From positions 434,001 to 498,000 of the forward strand of contig VXAZ01000446.1 of assembly GCA_013399875.1 (NCBI GenBank): DNA of 64,000 bases, written 5' to 3'. The first letter of the stretch is position 1. The number at the start of each line of letters is the position of its first letter. A model generated the notes under the pieces. It ran no database searches, was not told the DNA's origin, and was given only the letters and a program-made list of their open reading frames with translations. Both the position numbers and the translations under genes were made by a program. Origin of the DNA: Gymnorhina tibicen. Its lineage: Eukaryota > Chordata > Aves > Passeriformes > Artamidae. Positions 14,201 through 26,300 of the stretch are shown here, in pieces.

Positions 14201-14560
14201 CCCTTATTCCACAGCATCACTTTCACCTGATGCCTCTCTGCAGGGGTGCCTTCCTCCCATGTGCACACCCCTGCAGGGAACAGGAAATACCTAAACTCTC
14301 TTGTCTTCCCTGGTGCTGCTCTCGAGGCTTTCTCTCGCTGCTGGAAGTATTTTGGCTGAAGTCTTGTTTTTAAACTGGTGCCTGAGAGAAAGGCTGAAAT
14401 GGAAACATTATCCTGTGATGAAAAAGTGTAGGAGAGGAAGATACCATGAATAGCAAACTGCAACAAAGAGGAACTATTTGCACATAAAAGGGGTTATCAA
14501 AGTTGCCATTCAACTTGTGTTAATCAACAGGTTCGGATAAGACTAAGTCCTTCTCACGGG
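11271..14560. other. Noncoding single-copy DNA, no gene seen
   Basis: No gene or named repeat is visible. A short (ATT)n run lies at about 12385-12402, with several A-runs (for example near 13603 and 13720). A GT-rich/T-run region near 12925 is low complexity. Confidence 0.6.
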
Positions 14561-14910
14561 ATAGGCTCCATCAGACCTTCCAATTTAAATAACCTTGTTT
14601 ATAATTCCTTTTCATCACCGCACAAAGACTCCATTTTCTCTCTTTCTTGCTCTCCCTCTCTCTTTGCTGGTACTGTTTACTCCCAAGTCTGTCTCTGAAC
14701 TCTCTGTCTAATTAGCTCTTGATAGATCTGCTGCCCTGTTTCCACAAACATTTAATTCTGCCGTCAGTCCCATTTACATTACAGCATGTTGCATTGTCTT
14801 TTACCAACCTAATTTTGTTTGAGCGAATGTAAATCCCATTAAGCAGTCACTATATACCTATTAGACTGTGGCATATAAACTCAAAACCCCTCCTCATTTA
14901 TAAGAGAGAA
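14561..14910. promoter_or_regulatory. Candidate conserved noncoding element
   Basis: This block is free of repeats apart from a short pyrimidine tract at about 14632-14668. It has numerous TAATTA/ATTA-type words (14710, 14752, 14811, 14838). That combination is common in vertebrate developmental enhancers. Evidence is composition only, so the call is weak. Confidence 0.22.
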
Positions 14911-17900
14911 CATAAGGCCCAATTCATAAAGGATTTTTAGGACATTGCAATTTGTGCTTTCTCACAAACCACAGAAAATTCTTAAAGGCTGCAAAACTCT
15001 TTTCTTCAAGGTAATATTGTTGAGCTGCCCAAAACTCGATATGTTCCAGCCACTGCATAACCAACAATAATGCTTTTATAATTCTAATGAGTCCCCAGGA
15101 AGTGCTCATTAATTAGAGCAGTGATTTAAACTTGTCATTATGAGTTGTTCTACGTCTACACTGGATTTCACTTCAATTTTTTGTTTGAGAAGAATACTTG
15201 GGTAAAGTGTCCAACTGTAACAAAACAAACTCTGACACATCCCTCTTTTTCCTAAGCTAACTAGCACAACATGAGGAAAGAAAAGTCTGCATGAAACTTA
15301 TAGAGGTGATCAATAAGGTTTTGAAATTTCACCTGGAGTGAACTTTCATTCAAAATACAGTCTTTATTCTGCCAAAAACCTTAACAGCTCAGATGGAGTC
15401 AACTCTTGACTGAGTTTTTCCTCAGGAAATCTTCCCAGCTCACACAGGGTAAGCCAGGACATTCCCAAAGGGCCAAGCCCAACCTGGTCATGCTCATCTC
15501 CCCTGCTACAGGTCAAAACAGCAGCAATATTTTGAACTATGTCAGAGCCCAGCACCTGTACAACCTCCAGCTGCCTTGTCAGTCTTCCCTGTTAGTCTAA
15601 AACAGCACTAAGTGAACGAGTGCTCTTTTCAGAATCATATGGATGCTTGGTGCTGGATACTGGCAGCAACCTGGAGTCTCAAACAACACCAGTTTATAGA
15701 GAAGTCTTGCTCAACAAGTGCAAAGCCCAAACAGCAACACTGCTCCTGCCAGAGTAATCTGGGAGAACTGGTTCCATCAGCTGACACTGTTCTCACACTG
15801 CAGCAAAACCTCCAAGTCAGAACTCAGAAGGAGCAAGAGATAAAAATGCTCGCATAGATAGCTAACAGGCACTAGGAAATTCAAAGCACCAGAAAACAAC
15901 CTGCTCTTAAAAATTAAGTAAACTTTTCTTTGGACATTGAATGGATATTCCATTACTCATCCACTTGTGCTCAAGCATTTAAGACATTGGTAAAGTCATG
16001 TACTCATTTAGTTGCATGGTCTTATCAACCATAACGCCTTATCTTATCAAGCACAGCTCCTTTATTAAATAAAAGCTTAGGACAAGGGCTTTCACAATCT
16101 CTGCCATTACACAGATGATCTGAAAGGATGAAACAATTACTAGCACACCAGTAAGCACACAGAAGTGTACCCACTTGCTAATAATTTTGCCCATGGCTCG
16201 TATGCAATCAGAAGTACCATATGCAACTAGACCAAATGGAATATGTAGTTTTCATTGTAGGTAAAATTTTTTATTTCAACATTATAAATAATCAAACAAG
16301 CTCAAATAGATGTTTTTTCATCCATGTCCACACTTACTTTACTCGTTGCCTAATTTTGAAGCCAAGAACACTAAAGGCAGATAAAACCTCCAGGTGTATG
16401 GTACAAACCTGCCTTTCTGTGACACGGTGCAGATTTCTTTGCCACACATGCTTTAACTTTAGATAATGGCCTGACTTGAAGTTACAGCTCACATTCGATG
16501 GATCTAGCTGATCAGCACTTCCCCACTGTTTATACTGCGAGAAACAGGCAGAACTGAAAAGGAAAGAACAAATGGGAGGGAAGGTCATCCCACTTGCAGG
16601 ATTCCCAGGTGACTCAAACGCATGCCACCCCCCTCAAGCTGGCTCCCCCAGCCCCCATGGTCACCCGCTCAGCTTGGGAACAACCAGTTACTGCTTAATT
16701 CCTACCTGGGGCTGACAACTCTCCTCGCTGTACTGAGACCACGGTAGACTGTCATCCTCTGTTGCACAAAGGTCCTCATCTGCTAAATGACATACCAGGA
16801 CTCTGGAGCACATCAGTGTCAGTCCCAATGCTAATCGATCATTAATGTCCAAACAGGCTGGTGATTGGCACTAATTTGTTAATTATAGATTACCAAATCC
16901 CTTGGGATACTAAATGAGTGTGATGTACTTCACTGTGTTACTACAGCTCAAAGTCTTTCAAAGGTTACCTGACTCTGACACAGCCTTCATAAATGTTATT
17001 CTTCGGAGACAGTTAAGTCAGAGTACACTGTAAATCTCACAAATCTATTCCAGTGCCTCTGAAAGCAAATTTAAAAGCCACTTTTACATGTCACCTGCAA
17101 GTGACGCCAGTGCAAATGAAATTTGACACCATGGCCTCAAACCCAGAGCTACACATTCCATGCTGAAGTATTCCAGAATCCATGAAAATGAAAGCCTGTA
17201 ACCTCTATAGCAGTTCTACAGAGGCATTTAATATACAACTCAGAGAGATGTCTTGAGTCTGCTTTGCCTCCTGGAGATAGAAACTTTAATACTGATTTTG
17301 TTTAAAACAGAGCTCAACTACTGCTACTGCTACTACTACTCTACTTCCATGTAATGTTGAATGAACTTCATGATATGTTCAGGCAGCTTTCTCCACTAAA
17401 CCCAATGAAATTCTCACCTTTGGGGGCAAACCCTAATGAAAACAACAGCTAATATTGTAAGAAAAATCCAAAGCAAAGCCCTTACCTTAGTCCTAATTTG
17501 GAAAATAACTGAATTTGAATGGTTCTTCAGTATACCTTTTGTTATTATAAACCCCCAAAACAGCACAAAATTTCTGTAAATAACACCTAGACAGTTTGGG
17601 GCTCCAGTTAGCTGAAATTCTGCAAGATGTGACTGGGATAAAGACACTGTCCCTGTCATCCCCTGGATATCGTGAGCATCATGTTGCACACATGTTCCCC
17701 GCTCCAAGACAAACCAAGCTGCTCTCCAGGCACAGACAGTGAAACTTTGCTGACTGAAGAGATCAGGGATAAGGCAAGCGGATATTTTCCCAGTGCTCCC
17801 CTGGCAGGGTGATGTTTCCTCCCTCCTAGTTCCTGGTTGGTTACCTCTCCACAATCCAAGACCATTGTTCCTCTGACAAATTGTATTCTACCTTATTAAA

Positions 17901-18699
17901 ATTATGTCTTTAAATACAAACACAAAACTCCAATTTTTCTGATCTAATTCCTTGGCATCAATAAAAGCTCATACTAATCCCATCACCTCTTTTTGGACTC
18001 TGTATCTGATGTTGTAAACCAAAATACATTTTAAAGGCTTTCCGCACTGAAGTTTGCAACAAAGTCAGTGAAGCTCTGATAGAACAGCAAGAAATTATGG
18101 GAAAACTGTTTTATTTTTATTTGGATCATACCTTGAAATACTAAGTTACTGATCTCAAAAATGTGTTTCATCTATCAACAAACATAGCTTTCAGCTTTCC
18201 ACCTCAGACCTTTCCTGCCTGACTGTGTTCTAGAAAACATTTGGGGTTGGATTTTTTTTCTTTCCGAAGGCATTTGAAGTTTTACTTCATCCTCTGTTCT
18301 TTTTATCCTCACTATCACCTACACATAATTTATACTGTCACTATATACTGTCTCTCTACCATGTTTTTTTTTTACTAGGTATTAAAGATACACCTTTCAA
18401 AACAGCCACCTTTCAGTGATCCCTACTTATTCCCTCATTTTAAAGAGATTCGTGCTACGTATGTGTGTTTTGCCTCCTGCCTTTCTGTGTTTTTAAATCC
18501 ACATTTGTGCAGATGCAGAGTAGAGGACACTGCAAGGAGAGAACCATACTCTACAGGCTGCACATGTGCACACTGCACAACCAGAAACAAGCTCTTTGGT
18601 TATGCTCACGCAGCTGAAGAGAGGTCAGAAAGTGAACAGCCAGAAGGGCATGGTGGGGTGCTAAGTCTTGGAAACCTCTTCGAGGCAGTCTTTTAGCAG
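14911..18699. other. Noncoding single-copy DNA, no gene seen
   Basis: There are only short ORFs; the longest, 146 codons on the minus strand at 17414-17854, shows no recognisable domain. A (CTA)n-like run lies at about 17324-17343. No interspersed repeat that I recognise. Confidence 0.58.
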
Positions 18700-19070
18700 A
18701 TTGATTTTCATGTGCCTTCAGGCTGACACGAAGCCACGCGTGAGAACCCCTCTCGGTTACCCAGTGAACCGGGTCATGTGTGACAGTATTAGTTAGATGG
18801 TCCTAGGATGTGACAGCAGAGAGGGAACCAGCTGTCCAAGGCTAATGTGCCATCTGTGCCTAAAATATTCTGCCAATTGTGTTGGCAGAACATAAAAAGT
18901 GTGTCCCTTTATCAGGCTATAAATCACAAGCAGGTCTTGCACACTGTCAATTAAACACTGATATATTGAGTGGCCCGGATGCTTCATTGACTTCCAGCCT
19001 TTTGAGTGTGATATTTGGTGGTATGACCACTATGGAGGTCATTACTTACAAACTTAAAGCCCCAAAACAG
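18700..19070. promoter_or_regulatory. Candidate conserved noncoding element with NFI-half-site palindrome
   Basis: The block shows clustered CpGs at its left edge (18730-18775), TAAT/ATTA words, and a 9-bp perfect inverted repeat at 18868-18876 and 18882-18890 with a 5-bp loop. The arms contain GCCAA and TTGGC half-sites in everted orientation with 5 bp between arms, the same spacing as an NFI site but opposite orientation. A 9-bp stem is expected a few times by chance in 64 kb, so the call rests on context. Confidence 0.25.
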
Positions 19071-21235
19071 CCTGAACAACTCCCCAGGTGACAGTTCTAC
19101 AGTTTACTGCCACACAGGAAAGTATTCAGCAGTTCCATTTGGTATTGTGTTTAACTACTTGGGACAGAAAAAAAAGAAGCACCCACGGCAAAACAAATTG
19201 TAATAGATTTCATTATGGGATTTGTCTTACTTCTGAGAGACTGGGTTTAGTATTTTTCCATCTCTCTAGTTTAGAATCAAAGACAAAGACTCACGTGCTG
19301 CCTTCTCACAACATGTGTTTTGGTGGAACAGCTGTCAGTGAGTTGGCTGGAGTCAGCTCCTGGACAGCTGCAAGATTCAGGTAACAGAGCTCCATGGGCT
19401 CCATCACGTTCTTCTACGAGTCCTTAGTCCATGCAGGTCAACACACAGGTTAGAAAGCCCCATGGAACAGCTCAGCAAGTGGGGACAGCAGAGGTCAAGC
19501 ACCACCACCAGTTGCTGAAAGCATCTTTAGACAGAAACCCAGCCTCTGACTGGAGTCCAGGCACAGCTGGAGCAGATGCCTACAGAGAACTAAGAGCATG
19601 GCATACAGAAACACCTCTCCCTTCACAGCAGCCTCCCAGCAAACCCCAGCCCCTGGAGCCAGATGTGGGTTTGCACGTATCTCTCATTGCCATGTTACAG
19701 TGTGTGATCACCACCTTCCGCCCAGTTCCTAGCACAGAAATGGCATAATCTGTAATATGATGCAGAGATCTTTCAGAGCAGACCCATGGATTTGCTTGGA
19801 ATGCCAATGCAAACAAAACAGAAGGGAATACCGAACATTGAAACCAGTTTCTAGAAGAGTCTCCTAATAAACAGCTACTGACTGGGGTAAAGGAACAAGA
19901 CACTGCTACGTTTTCAATTGCCATGCATGGTACTTTAGATAGATAACCAAACAGAATTTAAATCCAGAATGAACTACATTTTATGGCATCGTCCTTGCAA
20001 TTGACAGTGCCACAAAATGTAGGACAAAACCCTGATCCTTAAATTGAAAGTATGAATATCTGACTGGTTAGCCAATTTGTCTTTTTTTCTTTATTTTTGG
20101 TTTAATTTGCTGATAGTACAGTGTCGTCTCTTTCCCCTTTTAAAGAAGGGAACAACACAAAGGAGTTCAAAAGTAAGTTTGCAGTACTACTTAAGTTTGT
20201 CTTTTAACAACAAGAAACAGTTTGACGTGTTTTGTGTAACCAGTTCCCTAATCCTCATTGTCTTTCTGCACACAGCAGTGAGAAGTGATCAAACTCAAGC
20301 CCAGGAATTTTCCTTAGATCCATGGAAAACAAACAACTCTACCACAGACTGTTGTAAGATACCACTTTTATGGTGCTTTGCCATGAGCTACTGCTAAAGA
20401 GAAGTAGCATCAGTAACTGGAAGAAGCTTTGGTACCTCTTGAGAGAAGCAATTTAGCTTACATCAAAATAAATACAATATGCTAGTGCTTAAAAAAAAAA
20501 ATTATAAGAAAACTTTCAGGTACAATAAACACCTGTTGATTCTGATCATGTTTTTTCTGGGAACTGTATCACCACAGACCAGGCATCTCTGTTGCCCAAG
20601 TAGAGGGAAAAACCCCTCACATTTACAACTTGAAAGAGATTTGCAACCATATTCTGCATCATCTGCACAAGGACATTCCAACTCCTGCGAGGAGTTGGGG
20701 TTTCATGGGGCAAGAAGGTGGAGTTGGGGGAGAACTCTGGAAAGACAACTTTCACAGTGAAATCTCAAATTTTCACAACAGATCCATAAATGCCTTATTT
20801 TTCATTTTGGTGAAAAGAAAAAAGACAAGAGAAGATTCCTTCGAAGCCCCTTTCCAGCTCAACTGCATTGCACTCACCTGAGTATTAAACTCAGAAGTCT
20901 GAATGGAGAGGGGCTTTTTCCCCTGGAAATTATTACACCAGTATCTGTGAACATTTTCCAGTACTTGTATTGCAACAAAAATATGAAAACAAAATCATTA
21001 TTACACTTAACTGGTGCTTTTCAAAAGCATCATCACCACTAGGAAAAGAAGCAAGGATAATTTTCCAGGTACCCACTGCATTCATAATTCACCGTCATCC
21101 TCCACTGTCTATCTATGAACAAACCAGTGCTTTGTAGCATGTTTGAAACTCTCTTCCACAAAATAAGTTACTTTCATTGAGTTAACCATTCCTAAGGATT
21201 TTTAGTAAGTATTTCTAAACTGTAGGGCCATGAAA

Positions 21236-21298
21236 GAAAAAAAAAAAGGGAAAGGAAAACAAAACAACCAAACCGAACCAACCAACCAAACCCCAAAA
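21236..21298. repeat. A/C-rich low-complexity tract
   Basis: A run of A's passes into repeated AACC/AAAC words (AACCAACC-type), nearly devoid of T. It resembles a degenerate simple repeat or a decayed poly-A tail. No retroelement body that I recognise lies on its upstream side. Confidence 0.7.
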
Positions 21299-22166
21299 CT
21301 CTCCATCACAGACTGGAGAGTAAGGAGTAGGAAATTCAGAAAACAACCATACTTGAGAAGATTTTCTTATCAAAAGGTAAGACTGAAGTAAAGTCAGAGA
21401 CTTGGAGGCAACAAAAGAAAATCTATTAACTAGTGATGGAAATGTCATACTATTTTTCTTTGATTTTATTCTTTACACCTGTGCTTGATCTATTCACATC
21501 AGAACCACAGTAAGTGTTGGACTGGGCAGTGAACTACTGAACAGGCACTTTCAATCCATCTTTCTGTCTTCCTGTGCTTCTTCTGACAGCTTCCTGTTTT
21601 TCTCACAGACCTAATTCCTAGTTCTCTGCCAGCTAATAATACAATTGCAAAAATGAAATGGGAGGAATGGGATTAGGGATGAGTTTACAAGACGTAAAAT
21701 CCATATGGCCTTGCAAAACCTCCTGCCAAAAGTCACTCCAGAGCAGAATGTCATGATGCTGTCTGGTATTCTCTACCTAGGCCAAACCCAGGGAAATCTG
21801 TGAGAACATCATCTGCTAGCAAACACAAAGTCTTTAATTGAGAGTTAAACATCATGGAACACTCCAGAGGTTGCTGAGAGGTCACCATCATCTTCCATGT
21901 GCTACGAGGTGGAAGAAACTGGGTTTAGCCTGAAGCAGAACATTTTTTAAAGGTTCTGTCACATGAGGTTGACATGTACGTTCTGGGTTTTCATGTGTAA
22001 CTCAGCTAAGAGAAGGAAAAAGGGGCACATTCATATTTAGCTTCTCTTAACACCAAAGCAGAAGCTGTAGTGGGTATTAATCCTGGGTAGCTTTGCTCTA
22101 CTTTGGAAAGAAATAGATATGTATATAATTTTCATACAGGAAATACATTCAACAATGGAAAACAAA

Positions 22167-22187
22167 AATACTAGTGTTACTAGTATT
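22167..22187. repeat. Short perfect inverted repeat (9-bp arms, 3-bp loop)
   Basis: The arms AATACTAGT and ACTAGTATT flank GTT. Stems of this length arise by chance at about this frequency in a 64-kb window, so no function is claimed. Confidence 0.8.
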
Positions 22188-22327
22188 ATCAGATGGCATT
22201 AAAAAGAATCCTGATTATAGTTATTAACAGCATTAATCACTGAAATGGAAACAGTCACCAAAACAACCAAGCAAGAGATACTGAAAGCCATTAAAGTAAA
22301 TGCGTTTTTCTGAAAAAGGTGATCATT

Positions 22328-22350
22328 TCAAGTGAGCAGATCTCACTTGA
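22328..22350. promoter_or_regulatory. Inverted pair of NKX2-like sites
   Basis: A perfect 9-bp inverted repeat, TCAAGTGAG and CTCACTTGA, is separated by 5 bp. Each arm contains TCAAGTG, the core bound by NKX2-class homeodomain proteins. The motif pair is seen directly; binding is inference, and a 9-bp palindrome alone is not statistically surprising here. Confidence 0.3.
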
Positions 22351-22919
22351 GGATAGTCAATAACCCCAGAGAGGTGTCTGCATTACTATGAATGGCACAT
22401 CTTTGCTTTATACCCAGTAGGCACACTAATTTCTAACAAAACATTGTGTTGAAAGGCTGAATTATTTATCTGTCAGGAGTCTCAAGTGCATCAGGTAACA
22501 CTGTATGCTTGTTTCAGTCATTCAAGCCCAACTCCAGTATTTAAGGAAATCAAAACTATATGCCCAGACCATTTTGTAGTGATTTTTTAAGAGGACAAAC
22601 CAGACTGCTCCTTCAGAAGAACCTTCACTCGACCAAATTAAAAACAATGTTAGATTCATCTACTATAAAGCACTGTTTCTACAGAAAAACTTCTTTTAAA
22701 AGCAGAGATAAATGGCAGCTGGGCACTGAGTTCCCACTGATACTTGAGCCTAACTCTCAGCAGGGCATATGGAAATCTCCGATATTACTTTTTTCACTGG
22801 ATTGCCAAATACTCCTTTTGTGTTCATTTTCAGATGAGCACATGGTTCTTGCATTCACTACAAACAAAAACCACATGACATGAAAGGAAAGAGGCCATTA
22901 CAGACAGTTCACAATCACA

Positions 22920-23330
22920 GTTGGCTGGAAACGCTATAAATGTGCACCTCTGCTTTCGTCAGGCATGAATAACCAATAGCATCTGCCTAAAACACGCGAA
23001 ACATTCACGTGCTCCGCAGGATCCTGGGCGATTTCTCTGGAGAGCTCAGATCGCGGCTGATTATTGCCGGCTGTGTGAGATGCTGTTTGAGACACAGCAA
23101 TAATGACCCCGCATCATGGTCAGATCACATCCCCAGTAATATCTGTGCCCGATCTCTCACAAGCCACAAGGATGAAGAACGGGCTGCAGGAACACCCGAC
23201 TCAGGCACCAAAGAGCAGGGTTAGCTGACAGACATTTGTGCTGTGTGAGGAGATTGGGCAGTATTTGGATAACCCCTTGCCTTCCCCCGGGAGTTGTGCT
23301 GATCATTCCAGCTAACTTTATTTCCATTAG
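22920..23330. promoter_or_regulatory. CpG-retaining candidate regulatory block
   Basis: Between about 22958 and 23195 this block carries a density of CpGs clearly above its surroundings (including ACGCG, TCGCGG, GCCGG and CCCG words). It also has a CACGTG E-box around 23008 and a CCAATAG word near 22974. It is too CpG-sparse for a classical CpG-island promoter. It looks more like a conserved enhancer or a weak unannotated promoter; neither can be confirmed here. Confidence 0.3.
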
Positions 23331-26300
23331 TTTCTTTGCACACAGTGTAACGCCTTTGTTCTTGGCCCCACAACATCACTGCAGTAGGTCCTAGATTAGA
23401 TCAGCCTTGTTGCTACTCACATTTGATTTACAGAAAACAGCTTTTCTCCTATGCATGCACGGCCTCTGCACCTTTTATCCACATCAGCTGCTGGAGCCAG
23501 TTGGGGGATGCCTTTTCATCAGCAAATTGTTTCACCTAAGCAGCGGCTTCAAAAAGCGGGTTAATTTGCACTGTTCAAACATAATCACTTTAAAAAAGGA
23601 AAAGACTCATTACTTTCGTGATGTTTCCTGGTCCATTGCACCATTGTTGGTAACTCTGTCAGTAAACAAATTACATCTAACACTGTGCCCTTCTGCTAAA
23701 CAGATCTCCTGAGAATATCTTGTTATGCATAATGCTTTCTTTCACGCCTCTGTATCTGGCAGAAGAACACAAGTATCTCTCTACAAATGCTGAATACTTT
23801 CTTCCCATATTTTCTATCAAAAGAAAGAGTAAATAAAGTGGGGAATAACTAAGCTCAATACTGAAACTTTCCTTTCAAGTGGCAATATCAAAGAAAAAGA
23901 TTTTTTCCTATAGTAGCAGCCACTTCTGCTACTTAAACGCACACACAGAAAAAGGATCAATCTTCAGAAAGCACTGAGGATCCCCTGCCTACAAAACAAA
24001 TAGAGCACATACTTTGTAGATGTCTCCACATTTCGGTGTTGCAGTATTTGTGACTATTCACACACAAACTAGGTCCAACTGCCAGGTTTACCTGAGGAGG
24101 AAGCTAAACCCAATATTACAGGCAATTTTCCTGTTAACTGACAGGAAACATATTTGTTTCTGGGAAATCACCACTGCAACACTGTTTGAACATGATTTTA
24201 AAAGAACAGATGGAACTTGCAAAATATACTGAAAGCTTTGTTGGCAAAACAATAATTCTTGTGAATTAAATCCATCACTAAGTTGAAGGCTCCCCTTCTC
24301 CCAGTAAGCTCTTGGCTCACCTTGAGGGTTCTTCAAAAATTACTGAATTTGTATACTTCTTGCTGTATCAAAATTATAGCAATCAGTGAGAATTATAATG
24401 GACAAACAATTTGCTTTGACTCCAGTGGACTTAGACCATTGCTGCAGTTACGGTAATTTAAATGGATTATCCCACGTGGAGCTTTATATCAAATCAACCA
24501 TCTCCCCAAATGTCACCAGACAGATGTTGCAGCAGGAGGTTAACATATCCGATACCCAAGGCAACAACAGACAGCCCTGGTGATCTTCCTGCCTAGCACA
24601 GCAGGGGTCACCCTCCATGACCACAGTTGTTCCCAACAGGAGCTGTGGGATGTCAAGTGCTTTTGGACATTCACCCCTAACAACCATCTATTAACCACGA
24701 GGCGCTTGAAAAAGTGAACCCCGAAGAGCCTGTAAGACAAGTGCATGACAATAACACTTCCCAAGACAGCCTTATTTTTTTCAAAAACAAACATATTGGA
24801 ACCCCCCCTCCCCTTCGCCTTCGCACAGCATGCCCTGATTTCAAATTAATAGTGTTTGCCTTCAGCCACTGCTGGCATCACACAGAACACAAAACCACAG
24901 TGTACGCAAGGCAGCGATGGGGGGGAAGGGAGAAATCTCCTGAGGAAAGATATTATACACTGGAAAACGAAATGATTAATGCACAACCTAGGTAAGAACA
25001 AACTTATGAAGAAGAAAAATTATAGAGCTACAGAAGTTTCACTACGCAAAAGGAAAATAGTGCCATTATTTTGTTTCCCCGTCCTGTGAGCGGATGTACA
25101 GCGGGAGAACAGGTGTCACTTGAGTAATCTCCCAGACCTGCAAGAAACCAGGAGCAGTTTGGAAACATGATAGGCAATTCTAGACAGAACATCAATATAA
25201 GGAAAACTTAAATTTCAACTGAAGCTCTGCTTTAGGGGTCTGAGCGAGACCCAGGTCTCATGTATGGAGGAGAACTCTGCCCACTTCTGCAGACTAAAGC
25301 AGTCACCACTGCTGCATTAGCAGCAATGGAAGATTTCAAGAGAAAAATCAGTCATCGAGAAAAAAAAAGGTCAAAGACTTGGAAAGCACTACCAGGAAAG
25401 GAATGGAAGAACAGCAAAGGGCTGTCTGTGGTGCAGAAAAACTTTGCCATGCTTAGCAAGTAGGGCACTACCAGAATAAGCCTGCAGAGAACAATGAACA
25501 CACCACTCTGCAGCAGAATGCTCCCATGGAAAGTACTAGAGAAAAACTTCCAAACAGGCAGAAGAGCCTGACAAAAAACCCCCTATATTTAGCTCGTAAT
25601 TTATTATTGTAAGTCATCAAGGACATCCATGAAACATCAGCAGGTCTTCACAGTTGCTAGCAAAGCATTTTGAGTGACCCTTCAGAGTCCCATGAAATCT
25701 CTGGGAGAGTTTGTTTTCCAGCTGTCCTTCAGTTCTGAAAGGGTAGCCCATGGTAGACTTTACAAACACTGGCATGAATTCTTACAACTTCACCAGGCCC
25801 AAAAATCAGGAAAAATCAGCACCAGAGAGACAGGAACGGCCAAGACCCTCTGGCTCAGAAGCCAGCACAGAGCTGCTGAAATGAAAAGTGATGTTCTCAA
25901 ATCACTGTGCAACCATCTGAGTGCAATTTGTGCTCTGGTTTGTAAGGCAAGCCGAGGGCTTTGGAGAAAGTGAGCTGCTAAACATTATTATTATTACACC
26001 CATGTATCCATTATTACACCCAGGATAGTATCTGTTACAGGGGTTAGGAAGAAAAAAGGAGAGATCAGATAGGACAGAGACAGGAAGGAAAGATGGAATT
26101 ATACCCCAAACAGACCTTCTTAAATTACAGTATTTTGCCTCTAACTTTTGCAAATGAGAGTGTAGCTTATTAACAGGTCTTACAGCAAAACCCACCCATG
26201 CTAAATGAGGAAGGAGTTTCCTACCCACTGTTTTCAATGGAGTGGTTACAGGATCAGAGGCTGCTCCAAAGCCTGTCAGGACTCAATCTAGAACCTGAGA

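Larger units (their letters stand above)
19071..22919. other. Noncoding single-copy DNA, no gene seen
   Basis: No gene or named element is visible beyond the low-complexity stretch and the small palindromes listed separately. ORFs are all at most 114 codons and overlap on both strands. Confidence 0.58.

Noticed and set aside
17414..17854. 146-codon minus-strand ORF with a hydrophobic C-terminal end
   Set aside because: Length is within chance expectation for the window, no domain is recognisable, and the hydrophobic residues come from A/T-rich sequence.
25990..26022. Two ATTATTACACCCA words, 20 bp apart
   Set aside because: A two-copy simple duplication beside an ATT run; too few units and no regular spacer for a CRISPR array or functional repeat.
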